A DNA stretch of 64,000 nt from Apostichopus japonicus (GCF_037975245.1 NC_092581.1:4987501-5051500), one strand, 5' to 3'; shown: positions 1 to 18,444, counted from the stretch's first letter. The notes: generated by a model not told the origin, from the sequence alone. Program-made: numbers and translations.

Positions 1-1340
1 TCCTATATTTGTGAAATCTGCAGCCCTCCATAGGTTCCATGAGTGAAGTATAAACACCGTTTTATCAGGGAGTTGTTCCATAACAACTCCCTGGTTTTAT
101 CATCCCTTTATCGTTTGCTTCATAAAACACACATACTTATAAAGCTTCCCATTTCTCTCCACCTCTCTCTCTAGCCTTCTTTCTCAAAACTTTACATTAA
201 AAAAAAAAAGTTATCGATCACATACGTAACACTATACCACCGTTGTCCATTTCGTGACATTTTAGCGCTGTTTTACAATCCGTAATCGTTCCACAGTCGT
301 TCCGCGATCACAAAAAGTCAGCCTTTTCTTAGTCAGAACCATCTCGTAGACTCACCCTCAGGGGGCCAATACGATGTTGTGAGCGAAGCCGCACCAAAAA
401 CAAGAATGTTTAAGGGGAAATTACAAGTCATATCATAAAAGCTCAAACTCAAATTACAAACGGCGTCTAAACTTCTTTTCTGTTTTTAACTCAAACTAAA
501 GAAGTTTGTATATTTTATGGATGGTAATTCGTTCGATATACGCATCCTTGGGGTATTTGTTTGAGTAGAGATCGTCATAAAGAAATTGTTACATGTTCTT
601 GCATATTGCAAAAGGTTGATATGAACAAAATAAATATTTGTTTCTTCTCTTCATTTCTCTTTTTTTTTCTTCAGGCAAGAGAAATGAAGATTGTAATATT
701 AACACGACTTCTCTCTTAATGCAATATACATATTCATGCACAATTGAGACTCAAACATCAAATGAGGTGTTTTCATTGGTACAAGAATTTGTAAATAATC
801 GTTCATTTGTCCCTGTTTTTGCCTTTAATCTCCGTCTCTAAAAGATACCAGTTTACTTTGGTTAGAAGAAAGTCAAATTTAAGGTTTAGTGAGCAAACAT
901 TTGTAACGTAATAGTACAAAGAAGAACAGTTTAAATTGTGACGTCAGAGTAATGAATGTGGACAATTTCCGCACTGGAATGTGAGTGGGAATTTCCAATG
1001 TATGAAACACCATAAAGAATGACTATATACCAATTAACAATGGGTAAAGTACGCACATGATCGAATCAAAAACAAACTTCAATTACTTTGTTTGATAAAT
1101 TGTGATTTGGAATAATCTTTCGGTAATTATTTAGTATATAAGCACGATCATGTTCTTCTACCTGCAGGTTATGAAAATATTTAATGTACTCGTTAGTGTA
1201 AACATTCTGTTAAGACCTCGAAATTATTGAAAAAGGAATGAACTATTGATAAACCTTTGTCACGGAGATTGTTATGTGTATTTTATCAGTAAATTATTTG
1301 TTATGTACTTAAATGTTTTCAAAGTTTGTTTTTAAGATTA
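1..1340. other. Non-coding stretch, no gene seen
   Basis: AT-rich unique-looking sequence. The only open frames are short and lack splice context or recognisable protein character. An A-run lies near 199 and a T-rich tract near 660. I see nothing that can be assigned. Confidence 0.5.
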
Positions 1341-1368
1341 TTTCATATTATATTGAACACATTTTTTC

Positions 1369-2060
1369 GTATAGTTTGTTATATAGGATGTATAGTTTGT
1401 ATTTTGGTTTCACATAGATTGATTACATATTTTGTTATAAGTTTTACTATATAATTCGTTATCAACTTTGTTACATAATTTGTTCGATAGTCTAATGTAC
1501 TAAATGCAGTTTTCATTATAGTTTGTTAGGTAACTTGGTTTATAGTTTGTTATATAGATTGTATAGTTTGTATTATGGTTTCACATACAGATTGATTACA
1601 TATCTTGTTATACGTTTTATTATATAATTCGTTATCAACTTTGTTACACAGTTTAGTTTGATAGTGTAATGTAGTTTTGATATATGGTTTGTTATATACG
1701 TTGATTTATAGTTTGTTAGATAGTTTTATGTATAGTTTGTATCATTATTTCACATACAAATTGATGCATAATTTGCTACACAGTTTGTTATGCACGTTTG
1801 TTAAGTAGTGTATTATGTTATACTTGTTTTACAGTTTGTTACATACATTATTTCATATATAATTTGATAATAAAATGTATAGTGTTTCAAGGTTTGTGCT
1901 ATTGACTGATACATACGTTGCAAAATTTATAGTTTGTTATAAAGTATAAAGATGGTATTGTTTCTTATATTGTCTGTTTATTGTTAAGTTTGTTATATAA
2001 ACATTGATTTGCAGTTTATTGTGTATTATTTTACAATTTATTACATTTTCATTTTCTCAT
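1369..2060. repeat. Degenerate tandem array built on TAGTTTGTTATATAG
   Basis: The short motif TAGTTTGTTATATAG and variants recur many times. At a larger scale a block of about 150-175 bp repeats: the string GTTTCACATA followed by an ATTGAT segment appears near 1408, 1580 and 1746, and ATAATTCGTTATCAACTTTG appears near 1450 and 1624. This is a minisatellite inside a higher-order repeat, with copies clearly diverged, so it is probably old. No coding function is suggested. Confidence 0.75.
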
Positions 2061-4150
2061 AGCTATGTAGTAATAAAGTTTAAAATGTCAATTAAATTTT
2101 AACCAATAAATCGATCACTATCAAAACACGATCGATGTAGATATGCATATTGCCTGCTAAACCTAATGCAAGGACATTAATTTACAAAATAAAGTGCTCA
2201 TTATTCTGTAGTTTGTTGACACTGACTAGTATAGCAAAAATGGCGAACCATAATACGAATTTGTTAAAAAGAAGATGGCTTTTTTTTCTGTAGTAATCAT
2301 TCATAAATCACCACATATTAAATTCCAATCGATCCCAATAACGCTATCAATTCTTTCATTCTTGACACAAAACGTGCAATTTGTAATTAGTATTTCAATT
2401 GAATCATGCACCCTAGCAACTTTAGCCGGATAGATTCTTATATTTGGTGCAGGTCAAACCTTGACATACCTACCACAAAACTAAAGTAGGACAAGTCTGT
2501 ACACTTTCTACTGCACCTTTAATTGGATTGTCCTTGGTATAAAACAGATCTGTTGTGATATGTAAATTTCACAATTTGCATATATGTTAAACTTGCGGTC
2601 AGCCTTGGATTTATGCTCACGACTCAGGAGCTTTCCATGAAGACTAAGCCACGCCCCATTAGACCCCGATACTTCAAAACTATGCTGATAATGCTATAAA
2701 AGCAACCTCATGGACTGTGGATATTGGCAAGCCCAAAAAACTGTATACAAGATAGCCGACGACTGAGAAAATAAATCCCGCAACCAACCGGAAATATTTC
2801 GCTCCCCCACTTTTGCGTCTCGCGCCCTGGTATAATTTTATTTCGGACCTTCGTTGTAAAATATATTGTCATACAACGAACTGGATGAACCACTTTGTGC
2901 CTCATGTGTACCTGAACGATGGGCTATAGCGCTGCCAAAAACGCTTTAACTGTTATGACATCACTTTAAAAAAACGACTGGAACACTAAACATATAATCT
3001 AAATCTCTCCTGTCTCTGATATAAAAATCTAACAAAAGTCATTTGAATTTTTTTGTTTAGAAATATTAACGTACAAAAAGTAACCAATGCCCTTATAAAG
3101 CACTATCTAACACTCACTGGTCAAGGACGTTAATTGAGCCAGTAAGAATTTCATGTATTACCAAATATCAACGCCGTCCGCCGCCATAATTAAAGTCACT
3201 ATAATTAATCTTATTATAAAACACCTAGTTTATGTACATATATATACCTGTGTACAATGGCCCCCGGGGTATTGCACGAAATTCCCTATGCCGGCTCGTT
3301 TGGCGTTTTCCTTCTTTAAGGATACGACCAGCATACATAAATGTTTTGTTTTAAATTAATTACCATCTTGGAATGATATACCAACCAGAACTGTTTTAAA
3401 GTGCAAAGATTTTATTAACACAGATAAATCGAGAATAAAATGTGTTGTCATATCTCCCGAGGCTTTTGACACATATTTCGCCATACATGCACAATTCGGC
3501 GTTCCACAGCCGATGGATCCTACGTGGATGTACGTTTATAATGATGTATACTTATCGTAGGTATATTAGGTACGAGAGCATATACAATAAAAAGAAAAAG
3601 AAACATGAAGACGTAAGGGTTTTTATATTTTAATTTTCTGAATCTGGACAATTTAAAAGAATTATGAATAATTAATTCAGTCATTATAGTAAAACGAAAT
3701 AGAATTTTATGTACTTATGGAAGTACCATGGACTTACACGGTATAGATGTGTTTCGCCATATGACGTAGGAGGTGTATGACGTATGTTGCTAATGGTAAT
3801 GTAATACATGTACAATGGTTATGTATATGATAAAAGAAATGAAAAGAATTATTTGAAAAGCTGTCTTAGGCTATATAACGGTACATTTTCGCATCTTTTG
3901 TTCTCTTACGTGTTATCCTTGACGTTCCAAGAGTTATCTTTCACTGTTATAGGCCCAGACAGTCGTCTGCAGTGGTTAATACAAAAATAGTAAATAAATC
4001 GAGCTCTTATCAAACCCCTCCAGGTTGGAGGAGACAAGATAGTCGTGTTAAATAATTCTACTTGATCAACAGTGTAGCCGATACTTATAACGTCGAACCA
4101 GTGACAATGTCATATTATGAATGATACAGTGACAGAGTCGTCAGGGTATG
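2061..4150. other. Non-coding stretch, no gene seen
   Basis: Unique-looking AT-rich DNA. I found no exon, RNA gene or repeat pair here. Confidence 0.45.
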
Positions 4151-4151
4151 T

Positions 4152-4212
<61 letters not shown>
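4151..4212. repeat. (TA)n microsatellite
   Basis: An almost pure TA run. It borders a short segment leading into the tRNA-derived SINE at 4271-4392 and is the first of three TA tracts within 460 bp. Confidence 0.95.
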
Positions 4213-4213
<1 letters not shown>

Positions 4214-4270
4214 GCCTACAGTGGAATTACGACCTTCCTTACCGGTTTCGAACCTCTGGACATACAATCA

Positions 4271-4389
4271 GCGTCCATAGCCTAGTGGTTAGGGTGTCCG
4301 CGTACAGAGCGGAAGGCCCGTGGTTCGAATCCCGGTGGAGGCTGAAAGTTTTTTCACTGTTCTTGATTTTCCAACTCATTACGATTTTC

Positions 4390-4392
<3 letters not shown>
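4271..4392 (+). mobile_element. tRNA-derived SINE (family A), between TA tracts
   Basis: The head looks like a tRNA gene: an A-box-like segment (TAGCCTAGTGG) at about 4278 and a perfect B box (GGTTCGAATCC) at about 4322. The acceptor arms pair except for one G-G mismatch. The loop reads GTACAGA, giving anticodon ACA, which is unusual for a functional tRNA. A non-tRNA body ending in TTACGATTTTCATT follows and then (TA)n. A 5'-truncated copy with the same body and the same TA junction lies on the minus strand at 26046-26130. This shows a dispersed SINE rather than a tRNA gene. Pol III transcription is inferred from the boxes. Confidence 0.8.

Positions 4393-4451
<59 letters not shown>
4393..4451. 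repeat. (TA)n microsatellite at the SINE 3' end
   Basis: A TA run directly continues the 3' end of the SINE at 4271-4392. The second SINE copy near 26 kb has the same junction, so TA is either the SINE tail or its preferred target. Confidence 0.95.
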
Positions 4452-4452
<1 letters not shown>

Positions 4453-4551
4453 CAGAGAAATAAGATAATAAGACTCATAATTGACAAATAAGGAGTAAAG
4501 TTTTAGAAAAAATATTGGAATTTTCGGTCACCCTAGGACCTTCGTCAGCAA

Positions 4552-4554
<3 letters not shown>
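4452..4554. other. 103-bp island between TA tracts with a hammerhead-like core
   Basis: Read on the minus strand, positions 4551 to 4519 contain CTGACGA, then a short hairpin with arms GGTC and GACC, then GAAA. This order resembles the catalytic core of hammerhead ribozymes, which Penelope-like elements and retrozymes carry. An extra A separates CTGACGA from the hairpin, and I could not find convincing stems I and III. It may be a remnant of such an element or chance. No reverse transcriptase is visible nearby. Confidence 0.25.

Positions 4555-4608
<54 letters not shown>
4555..4608. repeat. (TA)n microsatellite
   Basis: The third TA tract of the 4.1-4.6 kb cluster; it directly abuts the hammerhead-like island. 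Confidence 0.95.
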
Positions 4609-4609
<1 letters not shown>

Positions 4610-5414
4610 ATTAAGATATTGCAGACAAAATTTCAACATGACGTCACTTTAGAAGTCTGGGGGCAACATTATGAACCGCAATTTCTATTATAATTTTGAT
4701 CAGAGCTAATGAACATCTGTAAAACTTTCTTAAGCAAAATAGGTTAAAGGCAAAAAGTTTCCATCGTAAAATTTAAGAATTGCTGGTTGAGATGATGCAT
4801 GGATTTACACTGACTGAAATTCAAACTTGTAAAATCAATTTTTGTTATAAACTTTGTTGAAACTTTCTTTAGTAGAACAGCTTTCGGGTTGGTACGCGGC
4901 GAGTTATTGTAACCATATAATCTTCTTAGAAAAAAAGTTAATGAAATGGTTACAAAACCGCATAAACACATTGTCATGGGTAACCTACTTAAACCTTACT
5001 TCCAGCAAGGTGAAAGTGAGTGTATTTGTTACGAATGCGTTTAAAACGTTGAACCACATTTTCCACAGAAAACACTTCAAGTAGAGGTTTATTTTTCATT
5101 TCCTATAAGTAGAACATCCCCTTTGGGGTTTTCCTATTTTTTTTTACATTATAACAATAAAGCTTTTCTGTATTAACTACAAGGATTATCAGATACTTTA
5201 ATCGTTACATATTTAACATTGTTTCTTATGAGGCGAATATGGCTCCTTACAGCAATAGAATATTTAATTTTTTTATAGAAATATTAAGGAAAGATTTGTT
5301 GTACAGATGAAACAAGATTATGTTTCCATTTCTACCTCTGGAGGACATGAGTATAGGACCGCGGTAAATAAGTCTGCTTAACCTACTTGTGGTCACGTTT
5401 TGCATCGTAATTAT

Positions 5415-5415
<1 letters not shown>
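4609..5415. other. Non-coding stretch, no gene seen
   Basis: Two overlapping open frames of about 76 codons lie here on opposite strands. Neither resembles a known protein or has splice context. Confidence 0.45.
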
Positions 5416-5455
<40 letters not shown>

Positions 5456-5477
5456 AATAATAATAATAATAATAATG

Positions 5478-5554
<77 letters not shown>
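5416..5554. repeat. (AAT)n microsatellite
   Basis: An AAT/ATA trinucleotide run with a few interruptions (ACT near 5453, ATG near 5476). Confidence 0.95.
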
Positions 5555-10775
<5,221 letters not shown>

Positions 10776-10800
10776 ATGTCTATATATATATATCTATATC

Positions 10801-10880
<80 letters not shown>
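10776..10880. repeat. (TA)n microsatellite
   Basis: A TA run with early TATC interruptions. It precedes the first unit of the tandem duplication starting at 10881. Confidence 0.95.
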
Positions 10881-10881
<1 letters not shown>

Positions 10882-11060
10882 CCTAGATTTGAAAAGAAGT
10901 GAGAAATATGTAATAAACATTTTAACATACATATTTACAACATATTTAATTTAAACTAATTTACTTACCCTAGCTGCAATCAGAAAGCGAGAACGACCGA
11001 GCGTGCGTGTGTGATAGATTTAACAATGACAATCGCTTTAAAGTGCATTGGTGTTTTCTT

Positions 11061-11145
<85 letters not shown>

Positions 11146-11308
11146 ACCTAGATTTGAAAAGAAGTGAGAAATATGTAATAGACATATTTAATTTAAACTT
11201 AGTTACTTACCCTATATAGCTGCAATCAGAAAGCGAGAACGACCGAGCGTGCGTGTGTGATAGATTTAACAATGACAATCGCTTTAAAGTGCATTGGTGT
11301 TTTCTTCA
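10881..11308 (+). repeat. Direct duplication of a (TA)n-plus-flank unit
   Basis: A segment starting ACCTAGATTTGAAAAGAAGT runs from 10881 to about 11062 and recurs at 11146 to about 11308. Each copy is preceded by a TA tract (10776-10880 and 11063-11145). The copies are nearly identical, except that the second lacks about 20 bp after GTAATA. Both end at TTGGTGTTTTCTTCA. The close similarity suggests a recent duplication. No coding capacity. Confidence 0.9.
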
Positions 11309-12747
11309 AATCTGTTGTCTTTATAAATCAAGATTTGTTTTAGTTCACATGATTAGTCCCACAGATCAAATCCATAACAGTTTAAAGTTTTAAACAACAG
11401 ACGGTCCGCATCAAACCGAATTCTGAAAGGAAGAAACAATTAGAAAACAGGAAAAAAAATCTCTTTACGAATCATTACATTATTCCAGTTAGATAATACA
11501 TCCTTGTTGCAATGCATTACGATCACAATAAATTAAATGTATAGTTCATACTTGCACGAGATTACGTAATCAACAAATATATATATCTATATGTAGATGT
11601 ATATATTTGTTATCTCTTTGATTTATAACGGTCCTGATTAAATGTGAACTAAGGCATGACGCGGTCTGTCACTTGGCTGGTACATATAGCAGTGAGTGGC
11701 GTGTTAAGAACAGCATGGCTTTGACACACTGCAATCAACGGGACAATTCCCCGCCGCATAAGATAGTACTGATTATTTGGCGTTCCATAGATTAAAGCGT
11801 CATCTCGCCTTCGGTGTCGAATATTAGAGAGGGTGGCAATGTAAGATGAATGAAAGGAATAAATAAAAAACAAGAACAAAGTTAGGATAAAAAACAACAA
11901 CAGCAAAAACAGGAACTAAAAAAGCTGAACCACCAACAATAGAATGCAAAAATTACGTCAGAAAGGCTAGTTTGTGTGTTTTTTATAGGTTTGACCGCTG
12001 AAAGAACTTTGAAGAACGAAAGTGACAAAGTAAGATTATGTAAGAAGGGGGAGGGGGGGGCAGGGGGGCACACAAAGAAGGAAAATGTTCGACAATGAAA
12101 ACTTATGAACCAGATAAGAACCATCTTCAAGTGATCGCAGTTTCACGTCATGCAGGAAGCTTTTAATTACACTCAAGGGTTACAAAGGTCATGTGCACGG
12201 GAGATCCGCTACAAGCCCGGGGTGTTGTTGTTGTTGTTTTTCATCATAAAAATGTTTCGACAGACCCTTCCCTATTTATATACTGCAATGGTTTAACGTC
12301 TACTCCTTTCTCTTCTTACACAAAGTTACATCAAGAGTATTATACCTCCAGCTATAGAGGTTAGGAAATGATAAATAACATATTTAAGTAGTTTATGTAA
12401 ATATATAAGTTTCTATATAAATGTGAATGTCTGTGTCTCTTTCCATGTCTGTTTAGTTCTTATAGTTTTAGTTGTAGGCAAATGTGACTCCTTAGCTAAT
12501 GTGGGCAGTATATATGACATCATATGACATATGAAGCAGAAAGGGAGATGTGATTAGCCTTTCTCTCTTTATATCTCGCTTTTTCCTTTTTTTGGACAGA
12601 AATTTGTTAACAGGATTTAAGAAAAGAAATTAAGTTACTTTGTAAGAAAAAAGTGTCTGCAGACAGTTATAACACCGCTTGTGAAAATCAGTAGTCAAAA
12701 CGAACATGGTTGACAGACTACCACACTTGGTATTCTAGCCTAGCCGT
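11309..12747. other. Non-coding stretch, no gene seen
   Basis: Short open frames on the minus strand at 11649-12130 have compositional bias and no recognisable domain. A GTT run lies near 12222. Confidence 0.45.
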
Positions 12748-12907
12748 ATAACTACGCATGTTGAGAAAAAAAAACGTATACTGTTTGATGAATAGTGTTA
12801 TATTGGCTTGTCTATAGAACGCATAGCTATAACTATACGCATGTTGAGAAAAAACGTATACTGTTTGACGAACTTAGTGTTATATTGGCTTGACTATAGA
12901 ACGCATA
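12748..12907 (+). repeat. Two-copy tandem duplication, period about 82 bp
   Basis: Unit one starts at ATAACTACGCATGTTGAG (12748). Unit two starts near 12829 with the same string carrying a TA insertion. Both continue with CGTATACTGTTTGA and end TATAGAACGCAT. Confidence 0.85.
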
Positions 12908-14200
12908 TTACAGGATGATGTTAGGCAAATTTTTAATTCTTTATTAATCACGGTCCGAGAAATAAAAGAAAAATGCTAGCAATGTTTCTATAGCTCTCCA
13001 TGTGGTCAATGCATCCAGCTTTAAAGTTATGTTGTATCTCTATGTTACTGCTCCTTTAAGTCTATAGATCGATGATAACGTCGACGCCTCAGTACATATC
13101 TAAATGTGAGTGTTAGTCCATTGTGTTATAACCTTTAAAAACTCGACCAAACATGTTCTTTTTGTTTTAGCCAAGATGGACAACCAAAACCAATTGTCCC
13201 TTAACTAACTATGTTAACATGTATTTTTTAGCTAATATCTACAAGAAAGAAACTATAGTATGGTTACTTGTTGTGGGAAGTTTGTGTTGCATCAGATCAC
13301 CCGACCTAACGGTCCGTGTGTTAGAATCATTAAGAAAGCAAGCCAGCCAGCAAGCAAGCAAGCAAGAAAGAGAGAAAGAAACAAAGAAAGAAACAAAGAA
13401 ATGAACCTACAGAGGTTGGCCTATATTCTCAACATTTTCAGTATATTATTTAGCGTTGCTCCATTTTTCTTTCTTTATCTTCATTTCGCCGTCATTTTTC
13501 ATTGTTCTTTTGTGCTTCCAAAGAAATGCATATTCTCCCTTTCAGAGAAGAGAAACAAGGGTTCATAACACCTTATTCCAGGTTCTTTATTTCGTCTCAC
13601 TGAAATGTGACTAACGCATTTTGTGTGTATATACTGCAGTGCAACTCTCCCGGGGATTTCCCCTTACGTCATTAAGTCAGCTCATTACCATACTTGAAGA
13701 GGACGAACTAGGATAGGAGATATCAAATCACTTGATTCTTTTCACCTTCACTCCAAAGATGGTGTCAATTGCGAGAAACGGTGAAGATTTTATTTCTTAA
13801 ATAGTTTTAAGTTTCATCAAAGATTACGGAAACAGAAGAGAAAGATCTCCCAAAAGGTCAAAAGTCAACTTGCAACCTGAGAATAGCCTAATTAAATGCG
13901 ATATTTGGGCATTTTTTTTTATGCTGCTTTTTTTCTTTCATTTATATTTAGATACTTAGAGAGGTGTAACACATGATTGAAACTGGAAGGTTTAATAACA
14001 CGTTCTATCTGGCATTATTTTGATGCGTTATAATAAAAGCGTTCCAAATTTAATATGCAAGCCTCGAGAATGTCTGGAATTCGACTCTCAAAGGGTTTTC
14101 AGAGTATTGTAAAAAAGACTAAAGAAAGAGAAAAGGCTTTGTTACCCGCCTCGATATTTTGTCATAGTGACGATATAGATAAAAAAGTGTATAAAATGTC

Positions 14201-14201
<1 letters not shown>
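12908..14201. other. Non-coding stretch with an AAGC/AAAG simple repeat
   Basis: A low-complexity (AAGC)n/(GAAA)n patch lies at about 13340-13402 and causes Lys/Gln-rich open frames. No gene seen. Confidence 0.5.
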
Positions 14202-14256
<55 letters not shown>

Positions 14257-14286
14257 TATATATATATGTATATGTATATATATATA

Positions 14287-14345
<59 letters not shown>
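14202..14345. repeat. (TA)n microsatellite
   Basis: A TA run with AAATA, GTATATG and TTTA interruptions, followed by a short TGTATG/TGTGTG patch to about 14383. Confidence 0.95.
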
Positions 14346-14351
<6 letters not shown>

Positions 14352-14383
14352 GTATGCGTGTATGTATGTGTGTGTTTGTATGT

Positions 14384-15077
14384 ACCCTAAACACCGACAT
14401 ATGTCTTATTTTAAATATACGGCTCATCATTCTTTACATATCGTGTGGTTGAATGACTTTTCCTACATGTTGACAAGCAGGAAATGCCTAAAAACCAATT
14501 TCTAGGCTTTTTATCTCTGATCTTTGACATATGACGTCATCAACCCCCACAGGCACAAGTTTACATGATTTACATGACAAGTTTACATGTTTACACAAGT
14601 TTACATGACAAGTTTACACCTACCCACCAAGTTTTGAACTTGATCTGACTAACGGTTTAGGAGGAGTTCTCCACACACTTTCGGGCAGTTTGACATTTGA
14701 CCTACATTGACCATAGGCCTCGACCCTTAACAACCACATCAATACTATTTCAACAAATTTTTCGTGATATTCTTCTCATATATCTTGTGAGTTTCCCTCA
14801 GTTAATCTGCACGGTAATTTAATATTGCATGCATGCAAACTTTCATCTCACACAGTCACGCAGATACGCTTTTCTTATTATAAGAACGTTAAAAAAAAAT
14901 AATACGGACAAGGCTATATACGGTATGTCCAATGGTGACTTTACTTTCGCCAGGGAGTTTGTTATTTAGAAAATTAAGCATCGCTCTGCTTCCATGCAGG
15001 TGATATATCAAAGTTGTTTTCCTTTTTACATTTTCAAATAGGCTATCACCTCACCAGTGTTGTTCATTCTTATCAGG

Positions 15078-15078
<1 letters not shown>
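14384..15078. other. Non-coding stretch, no gene seen
   Basis: A short local repeat of CAAGTTTACATGA occurs at about 14548-14620 (four partial copies). Nothing else is assignable. Confidence 0.45.
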
Positions 15079-15165
<87 letters not shown>

Positions 15166-15168
15166 TTA

Positions 15169-15258
<90 letters not shown>
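15079..15258. repeat. (TA)n microsatellite, about 180 bp
   Basis: The longest almost uninterrupted TA tract in the window, with a TTTATATATTTATATATATT variant near the centre (about 15158-15177). Confidence 0.95.
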
Positions 15259-15261
<3 letters not shown>

Positions 15262-18200
15262 ATTAAGCATGATTGTGTCTATCCAAGGATGTGAAACGAG
15301 AAAGGGATTATAAAACGGATCAATAACTATAGTTACTGATCCACGCTTGACTACGAAATACTGAACGGAGCGTTCAGACTATACCTGTCAGATGTTAACG
15401 TGTACCATAATTAATAACACAGCCCTGCTCTAGTTTTAAACAGTTGCTTCATAAATGTACTTTTTGCAAGAAGACGACACTACCGCAGAAGAAAAGCAAA
15501 CCAGACCTTCTTCTTGTTCTTAGACTTTATATAATAGAGATCTTCTTCCACAAATATCTATCAAAAACAAGTTTTGTTTTTGTTTTGGGAGATATCGTGA
15601 TTCAAAAGTTATGTCAGGGAATCCCATTTTATCATTATGTAATGCCATGGTGTTAATATAGGTTGTAATATCACATTCTCCTCTGTCTGTGGTGTTCTTG
15701 AAATATTTTCATTGTGAAAGTAAACAGTCTTGCTAGAGAATACCGTGGGTTATTGGTACTTCCCACATCCATCATTTAACCAACAACATCAAAGAAAATA
15801 AAGTTATGAATTTAATAACATTATTAACAATTGAAGTACTAAGTGTATGTCTCTGTGTTGAGGTTTCTTTTTTTTAAATTATTTCTAAACTTGTTCAAGT
15901 CTTAGGCCTGATATGGAGGAATATTTCTAGAGCAAAATGAAGATTGTATTAGCTGTTTTGGGCTGGGGGTGGGGAGGGGATATTCATCAAAGTCCATCTA
16001 ATAGGATACGTTGGGTTTACTTCTCATCTCTTAACAAAAAATGGAAAATGTTTAACACTATAGATGTAAATACAAAATCGCAATTTGAACATCATTTTGT
16101 GCGTCTTGTCTTATTATTCCTGCCGCATAACGTGCAACGTACATTTAGCTGCAGTGAAATATATTATTGTCTTTAGAGACTTAAATAAAATATGTAATAA
16201 CCCATAGACCTCGATACAGATGTATCGTTAGATAATGTTCAAAGAATTAAAAGAATAGAAACTATACACCCGCAACCGTTCCGCTGTTATACGCTTCAGT
16301 TAGGCCTATACCTATATAACCTGCAACCAACACACGATTCAAGAAATTGTCAAAGTTGTAATCTCAATGAATGGAGTGTTGATGATGTCGATATAAGCAA
16401 GGCTAATTTCTTTTTCTTCTTTTGAATCCCTCGGCATATTAAATATCTAGTCCAAAAGCAATAGACACATGGAATTTTTGTTAGCCTTGATGGTTATATT
16501 AATGCTTAAAGTCTGTCGAAGGGCTTTGTTTGTTTTGGAGTTTTGATAGACTTAGATTTAATTGATGTTCACATGCTTCCCTGTTAGAGGTCGGTCTTCT
16601 TGCGCAATTAAGATAATTAACTGATGTAATAGCCTTTCTCTAGCTTGACAGCTAAGGGTTCATATTACCTCATCAATGAAATATAACCCCGGATCAACTT
16701 GACCGGAGGCATGTCAAACTCTGGAAGAAGTGACCATGATGTGCAACTACAATCCTGTTCTAATTTACTTAATTTTTTCTATCAGTGATGAATATGCATG
16801 AGTAGCAAATAATTAGTATGCATCAAAGATTACAAGATATATATATTTATAAAAAAAAAATAGCAAGTCGTAAGCATTTCGGCCTGGAACATCTTAACAG
16901 CGAATTTCTGCCTTAGACTGACCTGTTTTTTCCCGTTTGCCGAAGACGTACATTTGATGACTCATATTTTTTGGAAGGGGTTATATATACGTAGCACCCT
17001 GAAACAACCGTTTCATTTATTGCAGATAATTGAGAAAGATAGGGAAAAATAAATTATATATGATAATACCTGAATTCCTTTGATTTTATTTTTCAATGGT
17101 AAGAAACAATTAATCCTGGTGTCGGTTAAAAAGAATATTGTTTTGAGCCGTGATAAACTCCAGTGAACAAGAAGTACTATACATCCTAGCTAGTATACTC
17201 TATTCTCAAACCTAAAAAGTTTAGACCTTCCTTTTGTGCCCTGTACATCGATAAGTGTAGAAATAATATTAAGATAAATTCTCTGCGCAGTAATGAAGGG
17301 TATTCATCTTAGTCTTCGATAATTAGTCAACTTGTTCTGATTCATGGAATCCGAAATGAACGATCTTGAAAACCACAATGGACATCGATTTTCTCATATA
17401 AGTCTATGGACTGAAGTTAACAGTAATAAAGTGTTCATTAACTCTATTCCGATGAAGTGGATTAATTTTATGTCAAATGAAAATCTGAGGGTAGTATAGG
17501 CCTTCACGCCTTCATCGATTTAGAAACCAAATGATGCCCGAGTACTTAATCTGTATATATATGAGGCAGAACGTATTGTCGACTGCTCTATACGAATGGT
17601 GTCTTGCATGTAAACTTTGACATTTGATAAATTAACATGTCATTACCATATCATTAACATATATTATCGTAACAATTTTGTTTGATTTTCCGAAGCAGGT
17701 TTTTTTTTCCATCTGGATATGTGTAGACTTATTTCATACGTTTAAACTTATGTCCAGTCAGGCGGGACATTCCTCTGCATGGACGACCTATGACATTACT
17801 GCATCATCATTTTATTACAACATTTCATAAAATTAGCATAATATTACCACATCTTTACCATAGCCATATCATTACAACGTCAAACATTAAAACAGGCTAT
17901 GGCTTCCTATGGTAAACGTATTTTTGTTTGCAGGCAACAACACTACGGTAGCTAGCGATAACGATTTTCGTCAGTACATTCTAGTCGCCATGGAGTGAAG
18001 AGGCAACAGATTTCTCAAACTGCATCCTTCCCGCCGAGTAAACGGCTGGATAATTTCCTGAATCAACAAGTTTGAACTATTTCACTGTGAGAATAAATGC
18101 TTTCCACTTACAGATTATATCACATGATGGGTAGAATACGACCTAGATGAAATTAATCGGTGTTCATTTCAAAAGACAAAGGTCGTACACAGTTTTGACT

Positions 18201-18444
18201 TCTTATTAAATTCAATCCTTGTTGTGAACAGCTACGCAAATTAAGCAGTTTAGGATGGCAAAATATAGCCGTCACATTTAATTAAAAAGAATTTCGTTCA
18301 ATATCCTTTGTGCCCCACCAATAAGATAAGTATTAAATAGGATCGTGATTATGCGCAATAAGCTCTCTCGTGAATCGGTTAAAATTGAGAGTCTGTTTGT
18401 TGGAAGTGATAGTGCACAATGTGCAAGATGATTGATTAACGTAG
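15259..18444. other. Non-coding stretch, no gene seen
   Basis: About 3.2 kb without a repeat pair, an RNA gene or an exon that I can support. Confidence 0.45.

Noticed and set aside
4271-4343. Functional tRNA gene
   Set aside because: The A and B boxes are good, but the acceptor stem has a mismatch, the anticodon would be ACA, and the same sequence continues into a body shared with a truncated copy at 26046. It is a SINE head. The same reasoning applies to the tRNA-like heads at 18712, 34359, 36036, 53480 and 62002.
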